From assembly GCA_947172415.1 (NCBI GenBank), contig OX359190.1, positions 4,402,001 to 4,466,000 on the forward strand: 64,000 nucleotides of DNA, in the 5' to 3' direction. The translations under genes and the position numbers were made by a program. The stretch comes from Chondrosia reniformis. Its lineage: Eukaryota > Porifera > Demospongiae > Chondrillida > Chondrillidae. Shown here in pieces: positions 10,113 to 21,503 of the stretch (position 1 is the first letter of the stretch; each line of letters begins with the position of its first letter). The notes under the pieces were generated by a model, which saw only the letters and a list, made by a program, of their open reading frames with translations, ran no database searches and was not told the origin of the DNA.

Positions 10113-12152
10113 GTGGGGGAAGCAACAGCAGCTATGAATGATGTGCAGGAGTTGCAAGCAGATTGTGCTGATGAACTCAGCCTTGAAGTGCGAATTGAAA
10201 TGTTGAACGTAGACCAAGCACGTGTCTTTAAACACATTTCTGAACACCTTCTTCACCAACAGCGGCATGAGTCGGGAGTTTGTGAATGCTCACAATTGCA
10301 ACCACTGCATATGTTTGTTAGTGGAGCTGGAGGGACTGGAAAGTCTTTCCTCATTGAAGCCATCAGAGCTCAGGTGGCTGCAATATGGAAGGACAAGCAT
10401 GAAGCACTTCTCTGGGCTGTAGCTGCACCAACAGGACTCGCAGCCTTTAATGTTGGTGGTGTCACTGTACATTGTTTATTTCAGTTACCCATTGAGCATG
10501 AAGGGAAAGAAGCCGGCTATTGGGGACTGCCACGAGACTCATTGAAGATCATGAGAACAACACTTCGAGATGTGAAACTTTTTGTTATTGACGAAGTGTC
10601 CATGCTATCCAGTCTCAACCTGGCCTACCTTCATTTGCGCCTGGAAGAGGTTTTTGGGACTGACAACTGGTTTGGGTCAATTAGTATTCTCTTTGTGGGT
10701 GATCTTTTGCAACTGCCTCCTGTCAATGGTGCACCTGTGTTTGATAAACTGAATACCAAAGCAGTTTTATCAAAGCTAGGTTGCATGACTTCTATTAACA
10801 TATGGAGGGAAACTATTGTATATGATGAGCTTACCATCAATGAGCGTCAGAAAAGAGACCCACAGTTCTGTGTACTTTAGGATGAAGTCCGAAGTGGTTG
10901 TGTGTCTGAAGAATGTATTAGGATTCTGGAAGAGAGAGTTATCCAGGGTCCCATAGCAGATAGGTTTGAGGAACTGATGCAGTCTGGTCAGTCACCTGTG
11001 TACCTATTTTCTACACGAAAGGCATGTGAAGAATTCAATAGTAAAATGCTCAGCAAGTTGCAGTGCAAAACTGTTGAAATTTGCTGCACTGACGAAGTGG
11101 ACGAAACTAAGGGCATGCATAAATGGAGCAAAAAAGAAGCAGAAGAGCTAAAGAGACTGAACAAAGACTGCAACCTAACTGCTGGTTTAGAAGTTGTGCT
11201 TCATATTGGTGTTGGAACACGAGTCATGTTGTGCAGAAATACTAATACAAGCTTGGGGTTAGTTAATGGTGCACTTGGTACGGTTGTGGCCATTGGTGCA
11301 CACAAAGTTACAGTGAAGTTTGATCATATGAGTACAGAGTATGAAGTTGAAAAGGTGAAGAGTAGATTTATTGTCATGAGAAGAGTGTACGTTTACAGGG
11401 TACAGTTTCCACTGACTTTGGCTTATGCTATTACCATCCACAAGTGTCAAGGCCTTTCACTCGACTGTGCCATGATGGACCTCTCTGATCAGGTTTTCAG
11501 TTCTGCCATGGCTTATGTTGCACTATCACGTGTAAGAACACTTGATGGGGTGCACCTGGTTGCCTTTGACCAAAAGTCAATTATGGTTAGTTCCAAGTCT
11601 CTACTGGAAATCAATCGGCTACGACAGTTGCATAGACCAGACTTGATGGTCTACGCTTTGCTACATGAACAAAGTGCTAATAGAAAGCGAAAACTCCGTG
11701 GCACTTGTATGATTTTACCTAATCCAAAGAAGCAAAAGGAGAATTTGAAAGAAAAAAATGCGAGTAGTAAACATTCTCAAAAAAGGCCACTTTGCCTAAC
11801 AAAGCAAGACAAAGGGCAACTTGCAAAGAAAAACAATAACGGAGGTTGGAATCAATTGGAGCGATCTTCCTTTCGGTTCCATCCAGTTGACTCTAAGTGG
11901 CAAAATGAAGCATGTAGTAAGGTTGGTGTCCAATACCAACGTCCTTGTCGTTTTGGGTATGGCAGTCCAGACTGCCTTCTGGCAGGGCCCAATTTTCAGA
12001 CGGATACTTGCAGATGGCAATTGCCTTTTCCGTTCTTTCTCAATGATCATTACAGGGTCACAAGAAGGCCATCTAGCAGTTCGAAGAGCAATCTTGAACC
12101 ACATGCAAAATATTGCACCTCTTCTATTAGGAGCACATGTGACTCAGGATAG
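10113..12152 (+). pseudogene. Helitron H1 PIF1-type DNA helicase
   Basis: Superfamily 1B helicase of the RepHel protein, thought to unwind the donor strand. The frame runs from 10113 to 12152 with one internal stop (TAG at 10878; H2 has Leu there). Motifs: Walker A SGAGGTGKSF (10321-10350), Walker B FVIDEVSMLS, FVGDLLQLPPV, then AYAITIHKCQGLSLD and AYVALSRVRTLDGVHLV near the C-terminus, all consensus. Upstream 'LNVDQARVFKHISEHL' is the usual PIF1 lead-in. The frame leaves the OTU reading frame after about 11850, so one frameshift separates helicase from protease. Confidence 0.88.
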
Positions 12153-12408
12153 CATTGCTGAGTACATTTAAGACACTCACATGGACATAAATGTAGCGTG
12201 GGGTACAGATGTGGAAATCCTCACTTTGGCTCATTTACTGCAGACTAATATTTATGTGTTTGACACTAGTTACAATTGGTGGCAACTGTTTAGCCCTTAC
12301 CACTTGGATCATAGTCTGCCAGTTGACAGCAGTGCAAAGTCAATGTACATTGTACATTTTCCTCAGCATTTCGAGGTAGTGTCATCTGTTGCAAAGGGTG
12401 CTACATAA
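11821..12408 (+). pseudogene. OTU cysteine protease domain of Helitron H1
   Basis: ADGNCLFRSFSMIITGSQEGH (Asp and nucleophile Cys, DGNC at 12013-12024) and, after a stop (YI*DTHMD, H2 has Gln), NIYVFDTSYNWW and SMYIVHFPQHFEVV with the C-terminal His. These are the OTU signatures. OTU domains deubiquitinate proteins; they are known in Helentron/Helitron2-type elements. Spacing between Cys and His (about 115 codons) fits. Fusion downstream of the helicase matches H2. Confidence 0.85.
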
Positions 12409-12848
12409 AATCCGTTTTGTACATAGAGTTGTATATGTAAACTCGGTGGCTTTGTTGCATGGTTTGTTCGCTGGCTGCATGGGGAAATTATTAAAGTTTA
12501 ACTTATTAGGTGCTATATTTAAGATGCCTGGGTGCTAAAAGAAGAGACATGGTATACATTTATAGTTGTCTATAGTCAATGCTTGGTCAAGCTGAGATTA
12601 GTGTTAATTTTTGGATATCAATGCAAGATTTCTACTTTTGGTATTCAACATCTTAATTTTACACAATTTATTATATCTTTACATTGCAAAGAATGTTAAG
12701 CCTATTTAAAGAGGTGAGAACTCATAATTAGTTTCCATATATTAATCACCATCATCAATCATAATCATAAATGTTTAGCTGCCACAAAAGAATGTTGATT
12801 TACACATGTAATTTAAAGAAGTTATGCAAGGAAGGTAATTCCCAGCAT
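12409..12848 (+). other. Helitron H1 3' untranslated region
   Basis: AT-rich stretch between the OTU stop and the terminal inverted-repeat region. No coding motif seen. Confidence 0.5.
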
Positions 12849-13836
12849 ATGCTCTATAAAAAGTACAGAAACTAGAAACAATAAAAATTTCCTACAAAAA
12901 AATAGTAAAGATGTAGGGATGGCACAAAAAAGCACAGAAACAAGAAAGAATGTTACACATTGAAGTATTATATAGCCATGCATAAATTATACAAGCAAGG
13001 ATGTTGCACCATATCCCTACATATGGCAGCATTTTGCATGTTTTGCCTACACTAGAAACTGGTGTCTACTTCCCATGTACATAGGTAAACAGGTAGCCTT
13101 GGTCCTTCCATTCTCATAGCTATATAGTGCAAACAAATGTTTTATTCCTTTGAACCACTTAAATTTTACACATAACGTGTAACAAACATCTTCTTTGCTC
13201 TACCCAAGAGAAATTGTGACCCTGTCGTAGTTCCCCTATATACTTATTTGCAGCCTTTATACTTGCTGATAATTTCACTGCATGTCTTTGGTGGAGTGAA
13301 TTTGTAATGATAATACATTAATAACCTCTCATGGCTCTTAGCTATATATATATACAGACCTTTTTTGTTATGCTTACATATGAAAACACCATTTGCAGTG
13401 GTTCATTCCTGAATGGTTATATCCAAGTATACATGAAAAATCTAAGAAACTATTTTCCTACATGCTACGTATGCCTATTCTGTAAAAGAGCCTATAAGGA
13501 ACTAAATCTGAAGAGAGCTTTGGATGAAGATATAGGAGTCTTTCTTCCTTCTCTTCCCATCTTCTTCTCCACTGGGTCAGACAGCCGTTTCTGGGAATTC
13601 CACCCTTCATCAGTGATCCTGAGAGTCTTTGTCTGTGAATCCTGTTAGGGTACTGCTGCTTCATTTGCCCCAATCCCTGTGCCAATGCTGCCATATTTAG
13701 GGATATGGTGCAACATACTTGCTTGTATAATTTATGCATGGCTAGATAATACTTCAATGTGTAACATTCTTTCTTGTTTCTGTGCTTTTTGTGCCATCCC
13801 TACATCTTTACAATTTTTGTGGAAAATTTTTTATTG
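12849..13836 (+). repeat. H1 3' region with about 165-bp inverted repeats
   Basis: Starts with TATGCTCTATAAAAAGTACA, then an arm (12873-13035) containing GATGTAGGGATGGCAC. The arm recurs inverted at 13665-13836. The roughly 630-bp centre is homologous to the H2 centre (15198-15678), for example 'TTATTTGCAGCCTTTA'. The same arm sequence forms the 3' end of the short non-autonomous elements, so this is the conserved 3' end of the family. Confidence 0.75.
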
Positions 13837-14374
13837 TTTTTCTTCTTCTTTTTCTTCTTCTTCTTCGTCAGCCATAACTAAAAAAACTATATAAGCTTTT
13901 GGACTAATTGTTAAACGAAACTATTGCAAATTTTCCGAGCTGTATTCTTTTGCAGAAGCGAGAGCGATAGCGCTATTATTGAGTATGACGGTTTTCATGG
14001 CCCCAGAGTCAAGACCTCAATAAATTCGCCTTTTTAATGACGTCATATTCAGTCGAAGATTGCGAAATCAAAATGGGTTTAAATTCAATCGAAATCCTAG
14101 CTTATGCTCCATAAAAAGTACAGAAACTAGAGAAAAATAAAAATTTTCTACAAAAATTGTGAAGATGTAGGGATGGCACAAAAAGTACATCAACAAGAAA
14201 GAGATGTTACACAGTGAAGCATTAGCTATGCATGAATCCTACAAGCAAGGGTGTTGTATGATTCATGCATATATAGCTAATGCTTCACTGTGTAACATCC
14301 CATTCTTGTTTATGTGCTTTTTGTGTCATCCCTACATCTTCACTATTTTTGTAGAAAATTTTTATTTTTCTCTA
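13837..14374 (+). mobile_element. Non-autonomous Helitron derivative, copy 1 (5'-truncated)
   Basis: Begins in a TTC-rich microsatellite, continues with the family body (GAGCGATAGCGCTATTATTGAG region), then TAGCTTATGCTCCATAAAAA and the 3' foldback ending TTCTCTA. It lacks the 5' hairpin present in the full copies at 21504, 33725, 50201 and 50952. It abuts the H1 3' end. Confidence 0.7.
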
Positions 14375-14389
14375 GTATTCATATATCTA

Positions 14390-15036
14390 TTGCAGCATGA
14401 TACATCAAGTGGAGTACCCTTTTACTGTATTAACCTGATAGAATTAGTAAAATGCCTCCTAAGTAGTGAATCAATTGCAAACAAGCTGAATCATTATTCT
14501 GAAGTTACAGATAAAATACGGTATGATATACATATGCTGCATGCATGTATATAATGTAACTGTTGTATATATACTGCAGGTATCTTTTTATCTAGGGAAC
14601 TCTGGCATGGTAGGAGGTGGCTGTCAGAGCCTTTGTTCAACTCCAGCTCAGCAACTATTCTGAATAAGGAAGTGTTTCCCAATGACTTCATAATATTTAA
14701 TCATGACAAGTATGGCGAAGTTTTAGGAAGGACTGTCAAATTTTTTATGAATGTAGGTATACATACATCATGGACACAATACCATACAAACACCCTATGC
14801 ATTTCCACCTTCCCTGCAGGCAAGCAATCTCTTTATGGCATGCTAAATATTGCTAACTTACAATCAGCTTGGTGACGGAGCACCACCTGGGTCTTCCATG
14901 GGTGACTTCTTTTTGATAGAGAAGGCATCCATAAGTACTGATACAATTGTATCTGTGAACCCATCTGTTAGACCCTACAAAATATGGTTTAAAGAAAATG
15001 GATTGTGGAAGAAGGCTTTACAACAGGTATGCCTAT
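14390..15036 (+). pseudogene. Fragment of a spliced gene, possibly KDZ-type transposase
   Basis: Three exon-like blocks join in frame: 14390-14519 (DTSSGVPFYCINLIELVKCLL ... VTDKIR), 14602-14751 (ELWHGRRWLSEP ... VKFFMN) and 14821-15026 (NQLGDGAPPGSSMGDFFLIEKA ... KENGLWKKAL). Introns of 82 and 69 bp have GT/AG ends (GTATGATATA to ATCTAG; GTAGGT to CCTGCAG), and a donor GTATGC follows the last block just before the H2 terminus. One stop occurs early in block 3. LWHGRRW recalls KDZ/Plavaka-type transposase genes, but this is weak. It is the only non-Helitron DNA between H1 and H2. Confidence 0.5.
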
Positions 15037-15041
15037 ATATA

Positions 15042-15868
15042 TAGAGAACAATAAACATTTTCTACAAAAATAGTGAAGATGTAGGGATGGCACAAAAAGT
15101 ATAGGAACACGAAGGGATGTTATACAGTGAAACCTTAGCTGTGCATGAATTATACAACCAAGGGTGTTGCAACATATCCCTACATCTGGCAACATTGGCA
15201 TTGGAACTGAGGCAGATGAAGCTGCAGTCCCCCTAACATGTATACTCCTCACAATTACCGTGATGCAGTGAAATTAGTGTAAAGGCTGCAAATAAGTATA
15301 GAACCTATCAGTCTTTTATCAGCTGAAGAAGGTCTGCACAAAGTATTATGTGTAACAATGTTTCCTCTATGTCCCGCTTCCCTGTATATATAAAATTTAA
15401 ATGGCTCAAATGAATAAAACAATTGTTTGCATATAGAATGACAAATTTTAAGGCTTCCTGTATGGTGGCATATACCAATGTATATATACGTCCTGAAATA
15501 ATCTTAATTGTTCTGACATGCTATATACGAATGATGCATGACTGAAAGCTGGATACATCTTCCCTACTATAGCCTTCACCAACAGAATGACAAAGGCTTC
15601 CTGTATAGTGGCATATATCAATGTACATGGGAAGAATAAGGTAGACACCATGTATTTTCTAGTGGGAAGCACACCATACAAAATGTTGCCAGATGTAGGG
15701 ATATGTTGCAACACCCTTGTTTGGATGATTCATGCACAGCTAATGCTTCACTGTGTAACATCCCTTTCTTGTTCCTATACTTTTTGTGCCATCCCTACAT
15801 CTTCACTATTTTTGTAGAAAATTTTTATTGTTCTCTAGTTTCTGTACTATTTATGGAGCACAAGCTGA
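15042..15868 (-). repeat. H2 3' region with about 155-bp inverted repeats
   Basis: Arms at 15042-15197 and 15679-15838 are inverted copies; both contain the motif TGTAGGGATGGCAC. The centre (15198-15678) matches the H1 centre. The short segment GTACAGAAACTAG precedes the arm as in H1 and in all non-autonomous copies. Confidence 0.78.
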
Positions 15869-16590
15869 TATATAATTTAGGGTAACCTCCATGCATACCC
15901 TATAATTAATTCTTCATTAATTTACATCTTAAATATTTAAATATAATAAACTTTGTGGCTTCCAAATGATTCAGATTAACAAAACAAAAGTAATTTAAGT
16001 GCAGTTGAATGTCATCTGTATATTGTCAATGCAGTTAGTAAAGGATAGTAAAAGGTGCACCCTGTTCATGGTGTAATTGTAAGATGTACTTGGTGTCAAA
16101 TTTTTGACTCTTAATTAGAAGAATTTTTCTTCATTTTACAAAACTTCATTTAGAGTAGGAGAATTCTGCAAGGACAAGAGTGAAAGTGTCTATCAACATT
16201 TGGTTGTGAACCAACATATGATAATGGCAATTATAATAGAAAATATAATGAGTTCTTACGCTTTCAATTGGAGTCTATGGGCACTTGAGAACTTGCAAAT
16301 TGTGTAAAATGTATGTAAACTTTAATGTAGAAAATGTATAAAATTAATATTATAAGCAAGAATAGATCTAAGACTCAAGGTGGCAGAGCATTCACTGTAT
16401 ATAGGCTAATTTACCATCTCTCAATCCTAGCCAAAGAGCAAGCAATGCACCAACGTCACTGTGTACACTATACTCCAGCCACCCATTTACAACTCCAGCC
16501 ACAGAGTTAACCACCTCAGCCACAGCCTGTAAACATGCACAATACATTAACCCTGTGTGTCTCAAGTCGCTGCCTTCACCACAGATGAGA
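15869..16590 (-). other. H2 3' untranslated region
   Basis: AT-rich with no recognisable coding motif. It lies between the OTU segment and the terminal repeats. Confidence 0.5.
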
Positions 16591-17154
16591 CTACCTCAAA
16601 ATGTTGTGGCTATGCACAATGTACATTGACTTAGCACTGCTGTCAACTGACAAAGTATGGTCCAAGTAGTAAGGACTATACAGTAGCCAGTTATCAGAAC
16701 TGGTGTCAAACACATAAATGTTAGTCTGCAGTAAATGAGCCAAAGTGAGGATTTCTACATCTGTACCCCATGCTCCATCCCTGTCCATGTGTGTGTCCTG
16801 TATGTACTCAGCAATACTGTTCTGAGTTACATGCGCTCCTAGCAAGAGGGTTGCAATCTTTTGCATATGGTTGATGATTGCATTTCTAACTGCAAAATGG
16901 CCTTCTTGTGACCCTGTGATGATCATTGAGAATGAATGGAAAAGACAATTGCCATCTGGAAGCATCCGTCTCACTGTCTGGAAGTTGGGTCGTGTCAGAG
17001 GGCAGCCTGGTGTGCAATGCCCAAATCGACAAGGTCGTTGGTACTGGACACCTACCCTACTGCATGCTTTATTTTGCCACTTTGAATCAACTGGATGGAA
17101 CCTAAATGAGCCGTTCCAATTGACTCCAACCTCTGTTGTTGCTGTCAATTCCAT
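16591..17154 (-). pseudogene. OTU cysteine protease domain of Helitron H2
   Basis: 187 codons. 'LPDGNCLFHSFSMIITGSQEGH' carries the Asp/Cys pair; 'THMDRDGAWGTDVEILTLAHLLQTNIYVFDTSSDNW' is the OTU middle; the frame ends 'SMYIVHSHNILR', where a small deletion destroys the context of the catalytic His kept in H1 (HFPQHFEVV). Upstream 'FRFHPVDSKWQNKAC' and 'RPCRFGHCTPGC' are shared with H1. Coding for OTU therefore follows the helicase in both copies. Confidence 0.82.
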
Positions 17155-17211
17155 ACATGGCTTCTCTGCAAGTTGCCTTTTATTTTGCTTTATCTGGTAA
17201 AGTGGCCTCTT

Positions 17212-17868
17212 TTAAGCATTTTTGGAGCTTGCAGTTGTACCTTTCAGACTCTTCTTTTGCTTTTTAGGGTCAGGTGGGGATGTGCAAGTACCACTGAGCT
17301 TTCTCTTTCTAATGCTACTTTGTTCAGGTGGCAAAGCATAGACCATCAAGTCTGGTCTATGCAATTGTCGTAACCTGTTAATTTCCAGTAGACACTTTGA
17401 GCTAACGATAATTGACTTTCTATCAAAGGCAACCAGGTGCACCCCATCAAGTGATCTTACTCGTGACCGTGCAACATAGGCCATATCTGAACTGAAGACC
17501 TGGTCAGAAAGATCCATCATGGCACAGTCAAGAGAAAGACCTTGACACTTGTGGATTGTTACAGCATAAGCCAATATCAGTGGAAACTGTTCCCTGTAAA
17601 CAAAGACTCTCCTCATTACAAGAAATCTGCTCATGACCTTTTCTACTTCATACTCTGTGCTCATGTGGTCAAACTTCACTGTCACTTTGTGTGCACCAAT
17701 AGCCACAACTGTGCCAAGTGCACCATGAACTAACCCCAAGCTTGTGTTAGTATTCCTAAGCAACATGACTCTTGCCCCAAAGCAATATGAAGCACAGCCT
17801 CTAAACCAGCAGTTAGGTTGTAGTCTTTGTTCAGTCTCTTCAGCTCTTATGCTTCTAATTTGCTCCAT
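17212..17868 (-). pseudogene. H2 PIF1-type helicase, C-terminal half
   Basis: Contains GARVMLLRNTNTSLGLVHGALG, LAYAVTIHKCQGLSLD (motif V region) and AYVARSRVRSLDGVHLVAF (motif VI, where H1 has the consensus ALSR and H2 a Leu to Arg change). Its start is frameshifted relative to the N-terminal half (lesions near 17880 and 17800). The tail is Lys-rich (PKKQKKSLK). Confidence 0.85.
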
Positions 17869-17890
17869 TTATGCATGCCTTTAGTTTCAT

Positions 17891-18712
17891 CTACTTCATC
17901 GTGCAGCAAATTTCAACAGTCTTGCACTGTAACTTGCTGAGCATTTCATTGTTGAACTCTTTGCATGCCTTTCGTGTAGGAAATAGGCATACAGGCGACT
18001 TCCCAGAGTGCATCAGTTCCTCAAATTTATCAGTTATTGGACCATGGATAACTCTCTCTTCCAGAGTTTTAACACATTCTTCAGACACGCAACCACGTCC
18101 GATTTCATCCAGAATTCCACAGAATTGTATGTCCTTTCTCTGACGCTCATTGACTGTCAGCTCATCATATTCCACAGTTTCCTTCCAGATGTTTACTGAA
18201 GTCATGCAACCTAGCTTTGATAAAACTGCTTTGTTGTTCAGCTTGTCAAACACAGGTGCACCATTGACTGGAGGCAGCTGCAGAAGATCACCCACAAAGA
18301 GAATATTGATTGACCCAAACCAATTGTCAGTCCCAAACACTTCTTCCGGGCACAAATAAAGATAGGCCAGGTTAAGACTAGATAGCATAGACACTTCATC
18401 AATTATGAAAAGTTTCACATCTCGAAGTGTCGTTCTCATGATCTTCAATGAGTCTCGCGGCAGTCCCCAATAGCCAGCTTCTTTTCCCTCATGCTCAATG
18501 GGTAACTGAAACAAACGATGCACAGTAATGCCACCAACATTAAAGGCTGCAAGCCCTGTTGGTGCAGCCACTGCACAGAGAAGTGTCTCATGCTTGTCTT
18601 TCCATATTGTAGCCACCTGAGCTCTGATGGCTTCAATAAGGAAAGATTTTCCAGTCCCTCCAACTCCGCTAACAAACATTTGCAGTGGTTGCAATTGTGA
18701 GCATTTACACAC
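17891..18712 (-). pseudogene. H2 PIF1-type helicase, N-terminal half
   Basis: Walker A SGVGGTGKSF, APTGLAAFNVGGITVH, Walker B LFIIDEVSMLS, ILFVGDLLQLPPVNGAPVF and 'YDELTVNERQR' are present. It is open from 18712 to 17891. Immediately upstream the reading changes frame (a small lesion near 18720) relative to the Rep-linker ORF. Confidence 0.87.
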
Positions 18713-19755
18713 TGTTTTTGTTGGTGTAGAAGGTGTTCAGACATGCGTTTAAAGACATGTGACTGGTCTGCATTCAATTTGTCAATTCGCACTTCAAGGC
18801 TGATTTCATCAGTACAATTTGCTTGCAGCTCCTGCATATCATTCATAGCTGCTGTTGCTTCCCCAACAATTTGGGGTCCTTTGTCCTCGTCCTCTTTGTC
18901 AACAGAGAAAGTTGCCTCTTCTTGTCTAGCTTCATTAATCTCCTTTACTTTAGCATTTACTTTCAGCATTTGCTGCAATCTGTCATGGTGGCTGTACATG
19001 TCAGGGTTGGCCTCTACTAAATGAGAAAAGGCTTTTTCAGCAGATTCATTCTCTGCAAGTAGATTACCTTCACTTCTAAAAGGCACAAACAACAGTAGCA
19101 TGGAGTAAAAGTACTCTTCCTTCTGATCCTCTTTGTTAGGATCAAAGAGCCTGTGATTTGGAAGACAGGGCTTGGTAAGCCTGCGATACTTGCGCTGCCC
19201 TGATTTGTCATCTTTACACTTGGCATAGTATATAACAAAATCATAAAGGCAAACCTCCTCCATTTCTGCTGGCCTTTGTGGGTAGTATGTGTCAATGACA
19301 CTGTCTTCAAAGATTTCAGTTGAATTTGGATCTTCTTTTCCAAGCTCTTGCAGCTTATTGTGATCCTTCAGTCTGTGTTTCCTTTTGTGTGGAAAGGTGG
19401 TGTCAATCCACTGAACTGTGTCAGACTTTTCACACAAGTGATCGCCAATCAACAGATCGCTTGCTTCATAGAGTCCACACTCTCGAGAACGCAAACTTCT
19501 GATACCAAAGCTCCAAAGTTGACTGTACACACTTTTGTTGGAGCCAATTTCCTGCCACAGATCCTGCATGTTACTTCTTTCTGCCTTTGCGACATATCCT
19601 GTCACATAGTGAGCAAGGGCTAGTGACGACTCGGCAATAAACTGTACATCAATGTTTGCTTTCCACAGCAAAAGCAACAGAGGATTGTAATCATTTACTC
19701 TTGTCTCCTCTTCTGCCCGTGGAAGAGGGTATATTTTTTTCTTGATTTGAGGCAA
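18713..19755 (-). pseudogene. H2 Rep C-terminal part (tyrosine motif) and linker
   Basis: Reads 'VNDYNPLLLLLWKANIDVQFI' and 'AHYVTGYVAKAERS' (about 19583-19611). The YxxxYxxK arrangement is the Helitron Rep catalytic tyrosine motif that attacks and covalently holds the 5' DNA end. Next come 'LPNHRLFDPNKEDQKEEYFYSMLLLFVPFRSE' and the acidic linker into 'ADQSHVFKRMSEHLLHQQ'. H1 keeps only the part after the tyrosines. The nominal frame continues to 18445 but is out of frame with the helicase after 18720. Confidence 0.85.
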
Positions 19756-20153
19756 TCTCCCACACTGTTCAAAGAGCCAGTGTCACTGACTTCCCGTGGA
19801 AATCCAAACTTGCATATAGTCACAAATGCTCCATTGTACCTTGCCTTTCGCTTGCAGTAGTTGCTGCATTTGTGCATCTGGTACCTAGTGACCAACCTGT
19901 GCAACTCTGGATTGGTCCTTTCTTCAGGTATTTGACAAGTGATTCTCTTCTGAATCCAATCTAGCACTCGCTTTGGCTGATCCTTGCCAATCACTGGTGC
20001 ATTTTGTAACCAGAGGACGACATGATAATGAGGTGCACCCCGTGTCTGATATTCCTTCTTGAAGAAACAGCGCTCTTCCTTGCCAAGAACCTGTCCTTTT
20101 AGAATCACAGTATTGAACAAGGCATGGAACTTTAGAGAAAACTTCCTAGACAC
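19695..20153 (-). pseudogene. H2 Rep HUH endonuclease segment
   Basis: 'FFKKEYQTRGAPHYHVVLWLQNAPVIG' contains the two-His HUH motif (H-Y-H at 20022-20030) that binds the catalytic metal. It is followed by 'VTRYQMHKCSNYCKRK' and 'CKFGFPR', the usual Cys-rich Rep stretch. The segment overlaps the next ORF in another frame, showing a frameshift near 19755. Upstream, an indel in an A-run at about 20215 separates it from Helitron_like_N. Confidence 0.87.
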
Positions 20154-20208
20154 TGATATGGGATCTTCACAGCACAGTTTCCCAACTGGATAGCTGTCAG
20201 ATACCTGA

Positions 20209-21490
20209 TTAATTTTTTAGGTAACTTCCAATCTCTGGAGACTCATATTCAGCACAACTGAATGTGAGAAACAGGGTAGGAGTACCCCATTCACGAAGCA
20301 TGCAACGCAGTTCATTTGACCTCAAGAACCAGTACTGCTTAGTGCCTCGAATGGACTGGAATATTGTGGACACGTTTGCTTCCACCAATTCATCAGCATG
20401 TGATACCTTGTCTAGGAACAACTGCACAGACATTCTTTGGTGTTCTGTCCTTTTCATCAAATTGTAAACCCCTGCAGAGAGCTCCCGTAATTCTTTCTGC
20501 CAAAGGAGAAAGCATACATATTGGGAATCTTTTCGAAAACGAGAGTCCTTGTTTAACAGCCGAGATTTGGCATACTCACTGGAGGAGATTTTTAATTCAC
20601 GTGGGTGAAACTCACCAAACCTACCGCTTGGGAACAGATGAGGAAAGCACATGACATCCAGGAATTTTTGGCGATTGTCAAGTGCATCCTCCTTTACACT
20701 AAGCAGTTTGTACTGTTCAATATCAGAAACTGTAGACTGCTTCACATTCAAACTACGAATGGTGTATGACTGAAAGCTGGACACATCTTCCTTACTAGCC
20801 TTTACTAACATGGTACTGGTTGCACTGTCTGCAGTTTCAATGACTTCTTGTGCAACCTCATTAATGCTTGTGTCAGCAACTTCTTTGTAAAGCCAATTTA
20901 TTTCTCCTAGCTTTCGAATGGCAGTCTTGACTGCACTCACATCAACATTGCTGTGCCAAATGACCTTCTCTGAAGGTATTCCATTGACCATGATGTACAA
21001 TTCAGGGTCAGGCAATGGCACATGTGGATCTTGGTCAGATTTCTGCGAGAGTGAATTGCTCTCTTGGTTGACAGTCTTCACATTTCCTAATGTTTCCAAA
21101 GTTTTTTTCAAAGGTAGGGGAAGAAAGAACATGGTTCCCTTACAAGCTTTCAGTGAATTGTAAATAGGCACTTTGGCTGTGTATGTGCCTAACATTACAA
21201 TTGTCTGAAATGCTTTCGCTCGTTGAATCAGCTGTCTACTCAAAACATCCAATTTACCTACTTCTGCAGGCATAGGCTCAGTTATCAAACCATTCAGAAT
21301 ACAGCGCGAAGGCACCTTGTTGTCATTCAGAATTGGTCGGCAGTATTGGCTCACATACAGAGAATCAATTTCAGTTTCATTGGTCTGCTCAAGTATGTAC
21401 TTCTTTAATTGCTGCCAGACCTTTGTCACAAACTTTAAGGCACTCTTCTTCATGCTTGTGACATTCTTTCATTGGTGCAAACGCTCACAA
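20209..21490 (-). pseudogene. H2 DUF6570-like and Helitron_like_N region
   Basis: 'VSQYCRPILNDNKVPSRCILNGLITEPMPAEVGKLDVLSRQLIQRAKAFQTIVML' is the DUF6570-type start. About 200 residues later comes Helitron_like_N: 'MCFPHLFPSGRFGEFHPRELKISSSEYAKSRLLNKDSRFRKDSQYVCFLLWQ', 'TIFQSIRGTKQYWFLRSNEL' and 'TLFLTFSCAEYESPEI'. 414 codons are open from 21453; homology extends back to the insertion point at 21503. H1 lacks everything after 'LGTYTA'. Confidence 0.85.
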
Positions 21491-21503
21491 CAGCAACATG
21501 CAC

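Larger units (their letters stand above)
3775..13836 (+). mobile_element. Helitron copy H1 (2A/Rep/helicase/OTU family), defective
   Basis: Homologous along its length to H2 (15042-24746, opposite strand). Detectable homology begins at a CACCATGCA start-codon context (3784) and runs through the 3' inverted-repeat region to about 13836. Compared with H2, H1 lacks about 1.9 kb coding for Helitron_like_N and HUH Rep (junction near 6815), carries a hAT element (7119-9993), and has several stops and frameshifts. It therefore cannot encode its own rolling-circle initiator. It converges on H2. Confidence 0.85.

Noticed and set aside
13837-14374. Treating the foldback alone as a separate TIR transposon (MITE)
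   Set aside because: In the complete copies the foldback is always joined to the same body and hairpin end, and it equals the Helitron 3' end.
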